Part shown: piece by piece, positions 1 through 10,486 of the stretch
How positions within the stretch are numbered: the stretch's first letter is position 1
How the letters are laid out: the number at the start of each line of letters is the position of its first letter
From: Desulfobulbaceae bacterium
GTDB taxonomy: Bacteria; Desulfobacterota; Desulfobulbia; Desulfobulbales; Desulfobulbaceae
Assembly: GCA_026987195.1 (NCBI GenBank)
Contig: JALSNC010000183.1
Span: forward strand, 1 to 35,093
Direction: 5' to 3'
DNA: 35,093 bases
Program-made: the position numbers and the translations under genes
The notes under the pieces: generated by a model
The model's input: the letters and a program-made list of their open reading frames with translations, nothing else
The model's database searches: none
Told to the model about the DNA's origin: nothing

Positions 1-269
1 ATATGGCCGACCAGGCTCATGGCGAAACGGATGATCCGCCTGGCCACTCCACCGGTGGAGAGGAAGGCCGAGGAGAGGATGAAAAAGGGGATGGCCAGGA
101 GGGTGTAGTGCTCGGAGAGGGACTCGAAGAGCTTGAGGGCGATGGAGGCCAGGGAATCGTGGGAAAAGAAGAGAATGGTGGTGATGCTGGACAGGCCCAG
201 GGCCAGGGCGATGGGCATACCGAGCAGCATGCAGACAAGCAGGATGATGAACAGGGCAGCGGTGGTCAT
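1..269 (-). CDS. dctM: TRAP transporter large permease DctM (N-terminal part, cut by window edge)
   Basis: This is the first 89 codons of the large, 12-helix-type membrane subunit of a tripartite ATP-independent periplasmic transporter, which moves C4-dicarboxylates using the sodium gradient. The reading begins MTTAALFIILL and continues through a hydrophobic stretch with the family-typical phrase LLGMPIALALGLSS, then AIPFFILSSAFLSTGG. The ATG overlaps the stop of dctQ by four bases (ATGA), the usual translationally coupled dctQ-dctM arrangement, and GGAGG lies just before it inside dctQ. The rest of the gene lies beyond base 1. Family assignment is firm from the sequence and from dctP and dctQ next to it; the substrate is inferred from the neighbouring malic enzyme and DctB/DctD. 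Confidence 0.92.
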   Translation of the reverse strand, partial: MTTAALFIILLVCMLLGMPIALALGLSSITTILFFSHDSLASIALKLFESLSEHYTLLAIPFFILSSAFLSTGGVARRIIRFAMSLVGH

Positions 270-811
270 GAACGGACCTCCTCGCCGGACAGCTCTTTGA
301 CGATCTCCATGGAATCCCTGGCCTCGTCGGCATGGCGGAATCCGTCGGCGCGGTCGGTGATGATGTCCCGCAGCAGGATCAGCAGCCGGATGGAGAGAAA
401 GGTGAAGCCGACAATCAGCATGGAGTGGGCGATCCAGGCCGGGATGGGCAGGTCTTCCAGCTCGATGCCGATCCGCTTGACCTTGCCCAGGTAGATCCAG
501 GAGCCGTACAGGATCAGGCCGCAGTAGACCAGGCCGAGGAGGACACCGATACCGGTGAGGATCCTGCGGCCGGTGCGCGGAAACAGCCTGACAAAGGCAT
601 CGACACCGATGTGGGATCCGGCCTTGATGCCATAGGAGGCCCCGAAGAGGACGAACCAGGCCGACATGTGCAGGGTCAGCTCCTGGGTCCACATGAATCC
701 GGAATTGAAGCCGAAACGCATGATGACATCGACAAAGACCAGCAGGGTCGTCAGGACCAGGAGGAGGCAGATGACAGCCTCCTCGGTCCGGTTCAGGATA
801 CGCAGCAGCAT
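266..811 (-). CDS. dctQ: TRAP transporter small permease DctQ
   Basis: Small membrane subunit (181 aa) of the TRAP transporter; with DctM it forms the inner-membrane translocator that receives substrate from DctP. Four hydrophobic segments are visible, at roughly residues 12-32, 45-65, 85-107 and 125-148. The family phrase FVDVIMRFGFNSGFMWTQEL is present, followed by the amphipathic interface segment. I start at ATG 809-811 because AAGGGA sits five bases upstream; the open frame runs 25 codons further but lacks a better start. It ends by overlapping dctM by four bases. About 180 bases separate it from dctP, and that gap holds a strong hairpin. Confidence 0.93.
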   Translation of the reverse strand: MLLRILNRTEEAVICLLLVLTTLLVFVDVIMRFGFNSGFMWTQELTLHMSAWFVLFGASYGIKAGSHIGVDAFVRLFPRTGRRILTGIGVLLGLVYCGLILYGSWIYLGKVKRIGIELEDLPIPAWIAHSMLIVGFTFLSIRLLILLRDIITDRADGFRHADEARDSMEIVKELSGEEVRS

Positions 812-880
812 ATTTTTCCCTTGTATCAGAAGATCAGATGACCGGACGGCCGGAAGGGACCCGGCATAAAAGTGCCGGCA

Positions 881-917
881 GTTCAACGTGGTTGACGATA
901 ACGGCGAACTCTTACGG
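881..917 (+). repeat. Dispersed repeat B, copy 1
   Basis: Reads GTTCAACGTGGTTGACGATA followed by acggcgaactcttac. It matches the B consensus seen at five other intergenic places in this window: GTTCA, about 20 bases containing GGTTGCCGATA, then TGAAC and TGTTAC. Here it lies in the dctP-dctQ gap. The short inverted ends suggest a small hairpin. Confidence 0.6.
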
Positions 918-940
918 TCCGGCCACGCAGGCCGACAAGA

Positions 941-973
941 ACCGGGGAACAGGGGCGAGCCCTGTTCCCCGGT
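941..973 (-). other. Strong stem-loop between dctP and dctQ
   Basis: ACCGGGGAACAGGG and CCCTGTTCCCCGGT form a perfect 14-base-pair stem around a five-base loop, 20 bases after the dctP stop. No run of T follows on the minus strand, so it is not a textbook terminator. A 3' stem of this kind could stabilise the dctP message, or partly terminate transcription so that more binding protein than permease is made. Differential expression is inference; the hairpin is seen directly. Confidence 0.7.
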
Positions 974-992
974 ATCGGCCCGCGGTCAAGGT

Positions 993-3592
<2,600 letters not shown>

Positions 3593-5446
3593 CTACCCCT
3601 TGCCCGGCTGCAGTCTGATCTCGAAACAGGCGCCCTGCCGGCTCGGCACGACCCTGATGGTCCCGTTCATCTCCCGGATGATCCGCTGGCTGATGGCCAG
3701 CCCCAGGCCCAGACCCTGGCCCGGCTCCTTGGTGGTGTAAAACGGCTCGAAGATACGGGAGAGATGCTCCGGCCCGATGCCGGGGCCGGAATCGTGAACC
3801 TGGAGAACCACTTCCCCTGCCACTGCTTCCGCCCGGACCAGGATCTCCCGGCGATCGCCGCCGGTCACGGCCTGGACCGCGTTACCGATGAGATTGACCA
3901 GCACCTGCTGCAGGAGGACGCTGTCGGCCCGGACCTGCAGGTCTTCCGGTATCAGCCGGACATCCACCCGGACATCCCCCCTGCGGATGGCCGGGGTCAG
4001 GATCTCCAGGGCCCCGTCGATGACACCGTGCAGGGGGACGTCCTCCATGCGGCCGCTGCTGCGCCGGGAGAAGATCTTGAGCTGGGCGCCGATCCGGGCC
4101 ATCCGCTCGGTGAGTTCCTTGATCTGCTCCAGGTTCCAGAGGGCATTGTCCAGCCGCTCCTGGCGCAGGAACGCCACCGTGTTTTCAGCATAGGTCCTGA
4201 TGGCGGCCAGGGGCTGGTTCAGTTCATGGTTGATACCCGCCGACATCTGGCCCAGGGCGGCCAGCTTGGCGGCATGGATCAGTTCGCGCCGGGTACGGCG
4301 CAGCTTTTCTTCGGCCTGGCGCCGCTCCTCGATCTCGCGGCGCAGTTGCCGGTTGCTCTCGGTGAGGGCGGCCGTCCGTTCCTGCACCCGGGTCTCCAGG
4401 TCCTCATTGGCCTGCAGGAGCAGACGCCGGCTCTCTTCCTCGTGACAGCGGCGCTCGGCCAGCCGCTGCCGCCGCTGCCAGACGAGCAGCAGGAGCAGAA
4501 GCAGGGTGGCGGCGCCGCCACCCACGCCGACCAGAGCCCGGACCACCCTCCTCTTCGCCGCCGCAATGTCGGAGAGCACCATCACCTGCCAGCCGGCCTG
4601 GGGCATGAACTCGGACTGGAGCAGATACCTCCGGCCGGGTCCCTCTGCGGATTCCGCCAGGGTGATGATCCGGCCGTACCGGCTTCCGCTCTCGCTTTCG
4701 ATGGGTAGCGGGGTCAGGGAGGCGCCGGGATAGCGGCGGCTGGTGACGATCCGCTGCCGCACCTCGTCTGCCAGGGGCTCCAGGGTATGGAACCGCCAGG
4801 CGGCCCGGGTGGTAATGAAGATGACACCGTCGGGATCGGTGACCAGGAAGATATCGTTTTCATGACCCCAGTCACGCTCCACCTGGTCGATGGATATCTT
4901 GATCACCACCGCGCCCAGGATGGTATCTCCCTGACGGACAGGATAGGCGAAATAATACCCCCGCCGGCTGGAGGTGGTGCCAAGGGCGAAGTAGCGGCCC
5001 AGTCTTCCCTGCATGGCCTGCTGGAAATAGGGACGATAACTGAAGTTGCGGCCGACAAAGGGACGTTCGGCCTGCCAGTTGCTGGCCGCGATGGTCAGCC
5101 CCTCCCGGTCCATGAGATAGGTGTCGGCGGCATCGCTGATCCGGTTGATGGTCTCGAGATAGCGGTTGAAGGCCTCGATCCGTTCCCGGCCGCCGGGATT
5201 CTGGAGAAAGGTGACCAGCCGCCGGTTGGTGGCCAGCAGCTCGGGCAGTCCCTCGTACTTTTCCAGCACGCCCTGCAGGTAGGCCACGTAGAGCTCGAGC
5301 CGGAAGGATCCATCTTCGGCCAGGTCCTCCAGGCCCCGCTGCCAGGTGAGCCGCCCGGCCAGCCAGAGCGAGGCGGCAAGCAGCAGCAGGCTGGCGGCAG
5401 CGGCACCAAGGAGACCGGGCCGTATCCCTCTGCGCTCACCCATCAT
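3593..5446 (-). CDS. dctB: DctB-like C4-dicarboxylate sensor histidine kinase
   Basis: Membrane sensor of 617 aa. TM1 is at about 12-31, followed by a periplasmic double-Cache (PDC) domain of about 260 residues containing the DctB-type SNWQAERPFVGRNFSYRPYF and RRGYYFAYPV segments. TM2 is near 300-322, then a Gln/Arg-rich coiled coil to about 390. The dimerisation domain has phosphoacceptor H407 in AGINHELNQPLAAIRTYAEN, and the HATPase domain has NLIGNAVQA, DSGPGIG, EPFYTTK and GLGLGLA. It is predicted to phosphorylate the adjacent DctD regulator. Two ATG codons stand in tandem at the start; either could be used. It lies 44 bases after the malic enzyme gene, so the three genes are probably one transcript. 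Confidence 0.92.
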   Translation of the reverse strand: MMGERRGIRPGLLGAAAASLLLLAASLWLAGRLTWQRGLEDLAEDGSFRLELYVAYLQGVLEKYEGLPELLATNRRLVTFLQNPGGRERIEAFNRYLETINRISDAADTYLMDREGLTIAASNWQAERPFVGRNFSYRPYFQQAMQGRLGRYFALGTTSSRRGYYFAYPVRQGDTILGAVVIKISIDQVERDWGHENDIFLVTDPDGVIFITTRAAWRFHTLEPLADEVRQRIVTSRRYPGASLTPLPIESESGSRYGRIITLAESAEGPGRRYLLQSEFMPQAGWQVMVLSDIAAAKRRVVRALVGVGGGAATLLLLLLLVWQRRQRLAERRCHEEESRRLLLQANEDLETRVQERTAALTESNRQLRREIEERRQAEEKLRRTRRELIHAAKLAALGQMSAGINHELNQPLAAIRTYAENTVAFLRQERLDNALWNLEQIKELTERMARIGAQLKIFSRRSSGRMEDVPLHGVIDGALEILTPAIRRGDVRVDVRLIPEDLQVRADSVLLQQVLVNLIGNAVQAVTGGDRREILVRAEAVAGEVVLQVHDSGPGIGPEHLSRIFEPFYTTKEPGQGLGLGLAISQRIIREMNGTIRVVPSRQGACFEIRLQPGKG

Positions 5447-5490
5447 CCTTCAGGCGAAATCGATACCACCTCCTGCCGGCGACACCAATC

Positions 5491-7227
5491 CTACATGGCC
5501 ACCAGCGGCAGGTAGTCGGGCTCCCAGCGCATCTTGCGGATCAGTTCCTTGAGGCGGCTGGCATCGTTCTGATGCTGAAAACTGGAAAAGGCGCAGGGCC
5601 GGCTCACACCGCTGGCAATAGCCGACTCGCCCACGGCCTGGGCCACCTTGAGGCTGACATCGGCCAGGGTGGTCACCGGCGGCACCAGGGCGCCGCGTGC
5701 CATCTCCTCGCGGCTGACGCAGGAGGAGACCGCCTTGGCCGCCGCGGTGAAGAAACGGGGCAGGACCTCGCGGGCGCCGGAGGCCAGCACGCCCAGGCCG
5801 ACACCGGGAAAGACAAAGACATTGTTGCACTGGCCCACCCGGAACGACTCGCCTTCAAACAGCACGTCCGGAAAGGGCGAGCCGGTGGCGACCAGGGCCT
5901 GGCCGCCGGTCCAGGCATAGATGTCCGCTGGCACGGCCTCGGCCTGTTCGGTGGGATTGGACAGGGGCAGGATCACCGGCCGGGCGGTATGTTCCAGGAC
6001 CGCGCGGACCACATCGCGATGGAAACAGCCGGCCTGGCCCGAGGTCCCGATGAGCACGGTGACTCCTGCCTTGCGCACCACCCGGTCGAGCTGCAGGTCG
6101 GCCTCGTCGCGCAGCCAGTCCAGGGCTGCCGGGTCCTTGGCGAATTTCCGTTTGTAGGGCAGCAGATCGCGATCCGTGGTGATCAGGCCCCGGGAGTCGA
6201 GGGTAAAGATCCTGGCCCGTGCCGAATCCTCGTCCATCCCTTCCTCGCAGAGGGCGGTGGCGATCTGCTCGGCGATCCCCACCCCGCCGGCGCCGGCGCC
6301 GTGGATGAGATAGACCTGGTCACCGAGCTTTTCCTGTTTGATCTTCATGGCCGTGAGAATGGCGGCCAGGGTGATGGCGCCGGTGCCCTGGATATCGTCG
6401 TTGAACGAGATCAGATCATGCAGGTAGGCGTCGCGGATGGCAAAGGCATTCTGCTTGGAAAAGTCCTCCCACTGGCACAGCGCGTTGGGAAAGACGTTTC
6501 TGAAGGCACGGGCGAAACGCTGGACAAAGTCGATATACTGGTCGCCGGTGATGCGGCGGTGCCGCCAGCCCAGATACTCGTCGTCATTGAGAAGCGCCTC
6601 GTTGTCCGTGCCCACGTCCAGGGAGATGGGCAGGCAGTGCCAGGGCGCGATGCCGGCACCCTGGGTATAGAGCATCAGCTTGCCCAGGCAGATGGCGATG
6701 CCGCCGGCACCCTGGTCGCCGATACCGAGGATGCCCTGGTTGTCGGTCACCACCGCCACCCGGATATCACGGGGCTGAAAGCGGCGGAGGACGTTCTCGG
6801 CCTGGTCGATGTTGCCGGGATAGAAGTGGAGACCGTTGGCGGAGCGGAACATGGAGGAGAAGTGCTGGCAGGCCAGGCCGACGGTGGGGGTGTAGATGAT
6901 GGACATGTAGCGGGCGATGTCGCTCCTGATCAGGGCGTGGGCCAGGGTGACGTTGCGGTCGAACAGGGAGCGGATATAGATGAACCGCTCGATATCGGTG
7001 GATTTGTTCCGGACCTTGACCCGGCTGTTGGCCACCTGGTTCTCCAGGCTGCGCACCGCCGGCGGCAGCATGGCGGTAAGCCCAAGGCGACGACGCTCGT
7101 CGATGCTGAAGGCTGTACCCTTGTTGATGAAGGCGTTGGCGTGGATGGCCGATCCGGAGTCATAGACATAGATCTCCCGGGTATTGCCGTACTCGTCGTA
7201 CTTGAACATGGCAGAATTTTCCGACAT
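5491..7227 (-). CDS. maeA: NAD-type malic enzyme (malate dehydrogenase, oxaloacetate-decarboxylating)
   Basis: Converts malate to pyruvate and CO2 with reduction of NAD(P). At 578 aa it belongs to the long malic enzyme class. Catalytic Tyr112 in IYTPTVGLACQ and Lys183 in CLGKLMLY are present, as are metal ligands E254/D255 (QWEDF) and D278 (FNDDIQGTG). The dinucleotide-binding loop IHGAGAGGVGIAEQ is near 310, and SNPTEQAEAVPADIYAWTGG is typical of the C-terminal half. Cofactor preference cannot be settled by eye; NAD is the usual choice in this class. GAGGAGG lies ten bases before the ATG. Placed ahead of dctBD and dctPQM, it suggests that imported malate or fumarate is turned to pyruvate for biosynthesis or energy. 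Confidence 0.95.
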   Translation of the reverse strand: MSENSAMFKYDEYGNTREIYVYDSGSAIHANAFINKGTAFSIDERRRLGLTAMLPPAVRSLENQVANSRVKVRNKSTDIERFIYIRSLFDRNVTLAHALIRSDIARYMSIIYTPTVGLACQHFSSMFRSANGLHFYPGNIDQAENVLRRFQPRDIRVAVVTDNQGILGIGDQGAGGIAICLGKLMLYTQGAGIAPWHCLPISLDVGTDNEALLNDDEYLGWRHRRITGDQYIDFVQRFARAFRNVFPNALCQWEDFSKQNAFAIRDAYLHDLISFNDDIQGTGAITLAAILTAMKIKQEKLGDQVYLIHGAGAGGVGIAEQIATALCEEGMDEDSARARIFTLDSRGLITTDRDLLPYKRKFAKDPAALDWLRDEADLQLDRVVRKAGVTVLIGTSGQAGCFHRDVVRAVLEHTARPVILPLSNPTEQAEAVPADIYAWTGGQALVATGSPFPDVLFEGESFRVGQCNNVFVFPGVGLGVLASGAREVLPRFFTAAAKAVSSCVSREEMARGALVPPVTTLADVSLKVAQAVGESAIASGVSRPCAFSSFQHQNDASRLKELIRKMRWEPDYLPLVAM

Positions 7228-7271
7228 TCTTTATAGTCCTCCTCGGTAGAAATAGCAGGCAGAAAAAATTC

Positions 7272-7398
7272 GTGAAAGTTCAGCAGCACGCCATCCGGAG
7301 TCTGCGCTTACCCGCACGTGCTTGCGGCTGACCGCACAATGGCACCCATGGCCGGCCAGCCGCGAGCACGTACAACTGAGGCACAGCTGAATTTGTAC
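7272..7398. repeat. Dispersed palindromic repeat A, copy 1 (diverged)
   Basis: Left arm GTGAAAGTTCAGCAGCACGC and right arm CAGCTGAATTTGTAC are diverged versions of the clean copy at 25812-25920. Inner arms containing CGGCTGACCGC and GGCCAGCCGCGAG can also pair. It fills most of the 326-base gap between the divergent malic enzyme and aminomutase genes. Confidence 0.6.
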
Positions 7399-7412
7399 CA
7401 AAAGCACCGGTG

Positions 7413-7446
7413 GTTCAAGGTGGTTGCCGATGGCCGTGAACTGTTC
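7413..7446 (+). repeat. Dispersed repeat B, copy 2
   Basis: GTTCAAGGTGGTTGCCGATG followed by gccgtgaactgttc. The GTTCA and TGAAC ends are inverted. It sits 15 bases after repeat A, the same A-then-B order as at 25812-25970. Confidence 0.6.
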
Positions 7447-7482
7447 TTCATCGATCCGCCACAGGTACCACGAGCATCCACG

Positions 7483-7517
7483 GCACCTGGCACCTGGTAC
7501 CTGGCACCTGGTACCTG
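7483..7517 (+). repeat. Five tandem heptamers G(C/T)ACCTG
   Basis: Five uninterrupted seven-base units, GCACCTG twice, then GTACCTG, GCACCTG and GTACCTG. They lie just before the aminomutase gene. No coding frame crosses them. They are a possible slippage-variable spacer. Confidence 0.85.
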
Positions 7518-7553
7518 ATTTTCTTCTTGTAGCATTCTCACCAGGGGCAGGCA

Positions 7554-8669
7554 ATGACAAGCTGGCAGAAGCTGATAAAAAAGAGCATAACCCGGCCCGA
7601 AGAACTTGCCGGCGACCCGGCGGTCGACGAGGAGGCGGTCCGCCGGGTCTGCGCGGTCTATCCCATGCGGATCAACCCCTACTACCTGGAGCTGGTCCGC
7701 CGGCACGGGGCCCCGCTCCTGCACCAGGCCCTCCCCGACATCCGCGAGCTGGACGATCCGGAGGGCATGGTGGATCCCCTGGGCGAGGAGAAACTGAGCC
7801 CGGTGCCCAACCTGGTCCACAAGTACCCGGACCGGGCCCTGTTCCTGGTCTGCTCCGAGTGTGCCATGTACTGCCGTTTCTGCACCAGGAAACGCAAGGT
7901 CGGCCGGCCTGAGATGATCATCAGCAGGGAAACGATCCGCGCCGGTCTCGACTATCTGCGCCGCACCCCGCAGATCCGTGAAGTCCTGCTCTCCGGTGGT
8001 GATCCGCTCATGCTGGCCGACGATCACCTGGAGGAGATCCTTGCCGCCCTGCGCGCCATCCCGTCCATCAGCGTGATCCGGATCGGCAGCCGCATCCCCT
8101 GCACCCTGCCCATGCGTGTCACGGAGCGGCTTGCGGCCATGCTGCGGCGCTACCATCCGCTCTACATCAACACCCACTTCAACCATCCGGCCGAACTCAC
8201 CCCCGAGGCCGTGGCCGCCTGCGGCCGCCTGGCGGACGCCGGTATCCCGCTGGGCTGCCAGACCGTGCTCCTGCGCGGCGTCAACGACGATGCGGCGGTG
8301 ATGCGGGAACTGATGTACCGGTTGCTGGCCGCCCGGGTCAAACCCTACTACCTGTTCCAGGCCGACCTGACCAGGGGAACCGGCCACTTCCGCACCAGCA
8401 TCCAGTGCGGTCTTGCCATCATGCGCAGCCTGATCGGCCATGTCTCGGGCATGGCGGTTCCCACCTATGCCCTGGACGCGCCGGGCGGCGGCGGCAAGAT
8501 CCCGCTCACCCCGGATTATGTCACCGAACGTGGCGAGCTGCTGCGTTTCACCACCTACCGCGGCTCCACAGCCACCTATCCCAATGGACGACAGCAGGAG
8601 GAGCGGCAAGCAGCCGCCAGGGCCACATCGTGGCATAGCGCAAAAAAAACGTTCCAGGAATCTTCTTGA
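7554..8669 (+). CDS. KamA-family radical SAM lysine 2,3-aminomutase-like protein
   Basis: PLP- and SAM-dependent aminomutase of 371 aa. The radical SAM cluster ligands are C103, C107 and C110 (CAMYCRFC), followed by TRKRKVG. SGGDPLML and THFNHPAELTPEA are family motifs. The PLP lysine is K315 in DAPGGGGKIPL. The two Asp that hold the lysine side-chain amine in clostridial lysine 2,3-aminomutase have counterparts, D271 (QADLTRGTGHFRT) and D308 (ALDAP), so a lysine-type substrate is likely. It is shorter than the classic 416-residue enzyme and lacks the C-terminal zinc cysteines, so an EpmB-like role (beta-lysylation of elongation factor P) is an alternative to beta-lysine osmolyte synthesis. 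No acetyltransferase AblB or EpmA is adjacent. Confidence 0.85.
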   Translation: MTSWQKLIKKSITRPEELAGDPAVDEEAVRRVCAVYPMRINPYYLELVRRHGAPLLHQALPDIRELDDPEGMVDPLGEEKLSPVPNLVHKYPDRALFLVCSECAMYCRFCTRKRKVGRPEMIISRETIRAGLDYLRRTPQIREVLLSGGDPLMLADDHLEEILAALRAIPSISVIRIGSRIPCTLPMRVTERLAAMLRRYHPLYINTHFNHPAELTPEAVAACGRLADAGIPLGCQTVLLRGVNDDAAVMRELMYRLLAARVKPYYLFQADLTRGTGHFRTSIQCGLAIMRSLIGHVSGMAVPTYALDAPGGGGKIPLTPDYVTERGELLRFTTYRGSTATYPNGRQQEERQAAARATSWHSAKKTFQESS

Positions 8670-8670
8670 C

Positions 8671-8700
8671 TTGTACAGAACAGAAAATTTGCGATATAGT
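8671..8700 (+). promoter_or_regulatory. Sigma-70-type promoter for the HDOD-GGDEF gene
   Basis: TTGTAC and TATAGT are 18 bases apart, immediately after the aminomutase stop codon. Transcription would begin near 8707 and give a leader of about 200 bases before the ATG at 8911. Confidence 0.5.
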
Positions 8701-8720
8701 AGGACAGTCGACCCGGAATC

Positions 8721-8793
8721 ACCGGAGGGACAGGTGTCTGCCCCCCCTGAACACCGTCTCCGGGGAGCGACTTGCACTGCCGACCGACGGCAG
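8721..8793 (+). other. Structured leader upstream of the HDOD-GGDEF gene
   Basis: Two stems are visible. CCGGAG (8722-8727) pairs with CTCCGG (8758-8763), enclosing GGTGT (8733-8737) pairing with ACACC (8751-8755). CTGCCG (8777-8782) pairs with CGGCAG (8788-8793). I do not recognise a known riboswitch in it. Confidence 0.4.
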
Positions 8794-8831
8794 ATGTCGC
8801 GATCAGCCGTTGTCGTATGTGAATACCAGGA

Positions 8832-8867
8832 GTTCACAGCAGTTGCCGCCAGCAGCGAACTGTTACC
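8832..8867 (+). repeat. Dispersed repeat B, copy 3 (diverged)
   Basis: GTTCACAGCAGTTGCCGCCA followed by gcagcgaactgttacc. It keeps the GTTCA start, GTTGCCG core and GAACTGTTAC end of the family. It lies inside the leader of the HDOD-GGDEF gene. Confidence 0.5.
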
Positions 8868-8910
8868 ATTCAGCATGCCCGGCCACCCAGGCCGATGCGG
8901 GGGAAAGGCG

Positions 8911-10470
8911 ATGAAGATGAGCCAGGATGAAGTTCTCCGGAAGGTGCTCGAATCGGAAGAGTTGCCGACACTGCCCATTGTGGCCTCCAAGCTCATTACC
9001 CTGACATCCAGGGAGGAGACCACGCTTTCCGACATCGCCGAGCTGGTCTCCAAGGACATGTCGCTCTCCGCCAAGATCCTCAAGGTTTCCAACTCCGCCT
9101 TCTACAGCTTCCCCCAGCAGATCAGCTCCATCAACCAGGCGGTCTCCATCCTGGGGACCAACGCGGTGCGCAGCCTGGTGCTCTCCTTCTCCTTTCTCTC
9201 CATGGAGGGAAAGAACGGCAATACCCGCTTTGACTTCAAAAAATTCTGGGAGCGCTCCCTTGCCGGCGCCGTGGCCGCCAAGCTGATCATGGAACAGATC
9301 CCGGGTACGGACAGCGAGGACATCTTCATCTCCGGCCTGCTGCAGAACATCGGCCAGCTCGTCTATGCCTCCACCATGGCCGAGGAGTACAACGCGGTGC
9401 TGGCACGGGAGGAGGACGAGCAGGTTCCGGCCGAGGAGCTGGAAGAGGAGATGATCGGTGCCCCCCATACCCTGGTGGGCTACGAGGTGGCGCGCCACTG
9501 GGGATTTCCCGAGAGCCTGCTTCTGCCGATCCGGTACCACCACAGGCCGGAGGAGTATGACGGCGGTGACCGCCATGCGGCCCTGTCCATCGACACGGTC
9601 CATCTCTCGGACCTGCTGGTGAAGATCCTCTATTCCGGGACCCCGGAGAAATACCACAAGCTGTTCAGAAAGCGGGCACGGGACCTGCTGGGCCTCAAGG
9701 TCCTGGCCATCAACACCATCCTCAAGGACGTGCACAACCAGGTGGACCGGACCGCTGACTATTTCGGCCTCAAGATCAGCCCCACCAAGTCGGTGGAGGA
9801 GATCCTCCAGGAGGCGAACCTCCGGCTCAGCCTGCTGAATCTCTCCTACGAGGAGATGAACCGGGAGCTGATCCGCTCGAAGATGGAGCTGGAAAAACTG
9901 ACCAGGGAGCTGGAGCAGAAGAACAAACTGCTGGAAAACCTGGCCAATATCGACGGACTGACCGAGGTCAACAACCACCGCTTCTTCCAGAACTTCCTCG
10001 ACCAGGAGATCAACCGTTCCATCCGCAACCAGCGGACCATCTCCATCCTGCTCGCCGACATCGACAACTTCAAAAAATTCAACGATACCTACGGCCACCA
10101 GACCGGCGATTTCATCCTCAAGGAGTTCTGCCGCATCACCAAGGAACAGATCCGCGAGTACGACCTGCTGGCCCGTTACGGCGGCGAGGAGTTTATCTTT
10201 GTCCTGCCGGAAACAGAGCCCGAGGACGCCCGCACCGTGGCCGAGAAGATCCGCGCCATCGTGGACGAGTACGCCTTTGACGACGGCGACAACGTCTACC
10301 ACGTCACCATCAGTATCGGCGTGGCCAGCGCCCGGCCCACCGGGCCGGACTTCAGGAAAAACGAGTTCATCGGCCTGGCCGACGAGGCCCTGTACCAGGC
10401 CAAGAAAAACGGCCGCAACCAGGTGGCCATGTACGATCCCAAGAAGAAAAAACGATGGTTCGCCTTCTGA
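8911..10470 (+). CDS. HDOD-GGDEF signalling protein (probable diguanylate cyclase)
   Basis: 519 aa. The N-terminal HDOD domain (about 10-215) shows LPTLPIVASKLITL, SLSAKILKVSNSAFYSFPQQISSINQAVSILG and RYHHRPEEYD. A helical linker with a strong coiled coil (about 305-345) follows. The C-terminal GGDEF domain has LADIDNFKKFNDTYGHQTGD and the active-site motif GGEEF at 424-428. An inhibitory I-site, REYD, lies five residues before GGEEF, so synthesis of c-di-GMP with product inhibition is likely. No transmembrane segment is seen; it should be cytoplasmic. The start at 8911 is chosen because GGGGGAAAGG precedes it and the HDOD fold begins at once, although the frame is open far upstream through the aminomutase gene. 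Confidence 0.92.
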   Translation: MKMSQDEVLRKVLESEELPTLPIVASKLITLTSREETTLSDIAELVSKDMSLSAKILKVSNSAFYSFPQQISSINQAVSILGTNAVRSLVLSFSFLSMEGKNGNTRFDFKKFWERSLAGAVAAKLIMEQIPGTDSEDIFISGLLQNIGQLVYASTMAEEYNAVLAREEDEQVPAEELEEEMIGAPHTLVGYEVARHWGFPESLLLPIRYHHRPEEYDGGDRHAALSIDTVHLSDLLVKILYSGTPEKYHKLFRKRARDLLGLKVLAINTILKDVHNQVDRTADYFGLKISPTKSVEEILQEANLRLSLLNLSYEEMNRELIRSKMELEKLTRELEQKNKLLENLANIDGLTEVNNHRFFQNFLDQEINRSIRNQRTISILLADIDNFKKFNDTYGHQTGDFILKEFCRITKEQIREYDLLARYGGEEFIFVLPETEPEDARTVAEKIRAIVDEYAFDDGDNVYHVTISIGVASARPTGPDFRKNEFIGLADEALYQAKKNGRNQVAMYDPKKKKRWFAF

Positions 10471-10486
10471 GGCGTTCCCCATTTAT

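Noticed and set aside
7483-7517. CRISPR array
   Set aside because: Units are seven bases in tandem with no spacers.
8700-8910. c-di-GMP (GEMM) riboswitch before the GGDEF gene
   Set aside because: I looked for the conserved GEMM core and tetraloop-receptor sequence and did not find them; only unassigned hairpins are reported.
8863-10482. Long minus-strand frame across the HDOD-GGDEF gene
   Set aside because: Antisense shadow; the plus-strand frame has all HDOD and GGDEF motifs.
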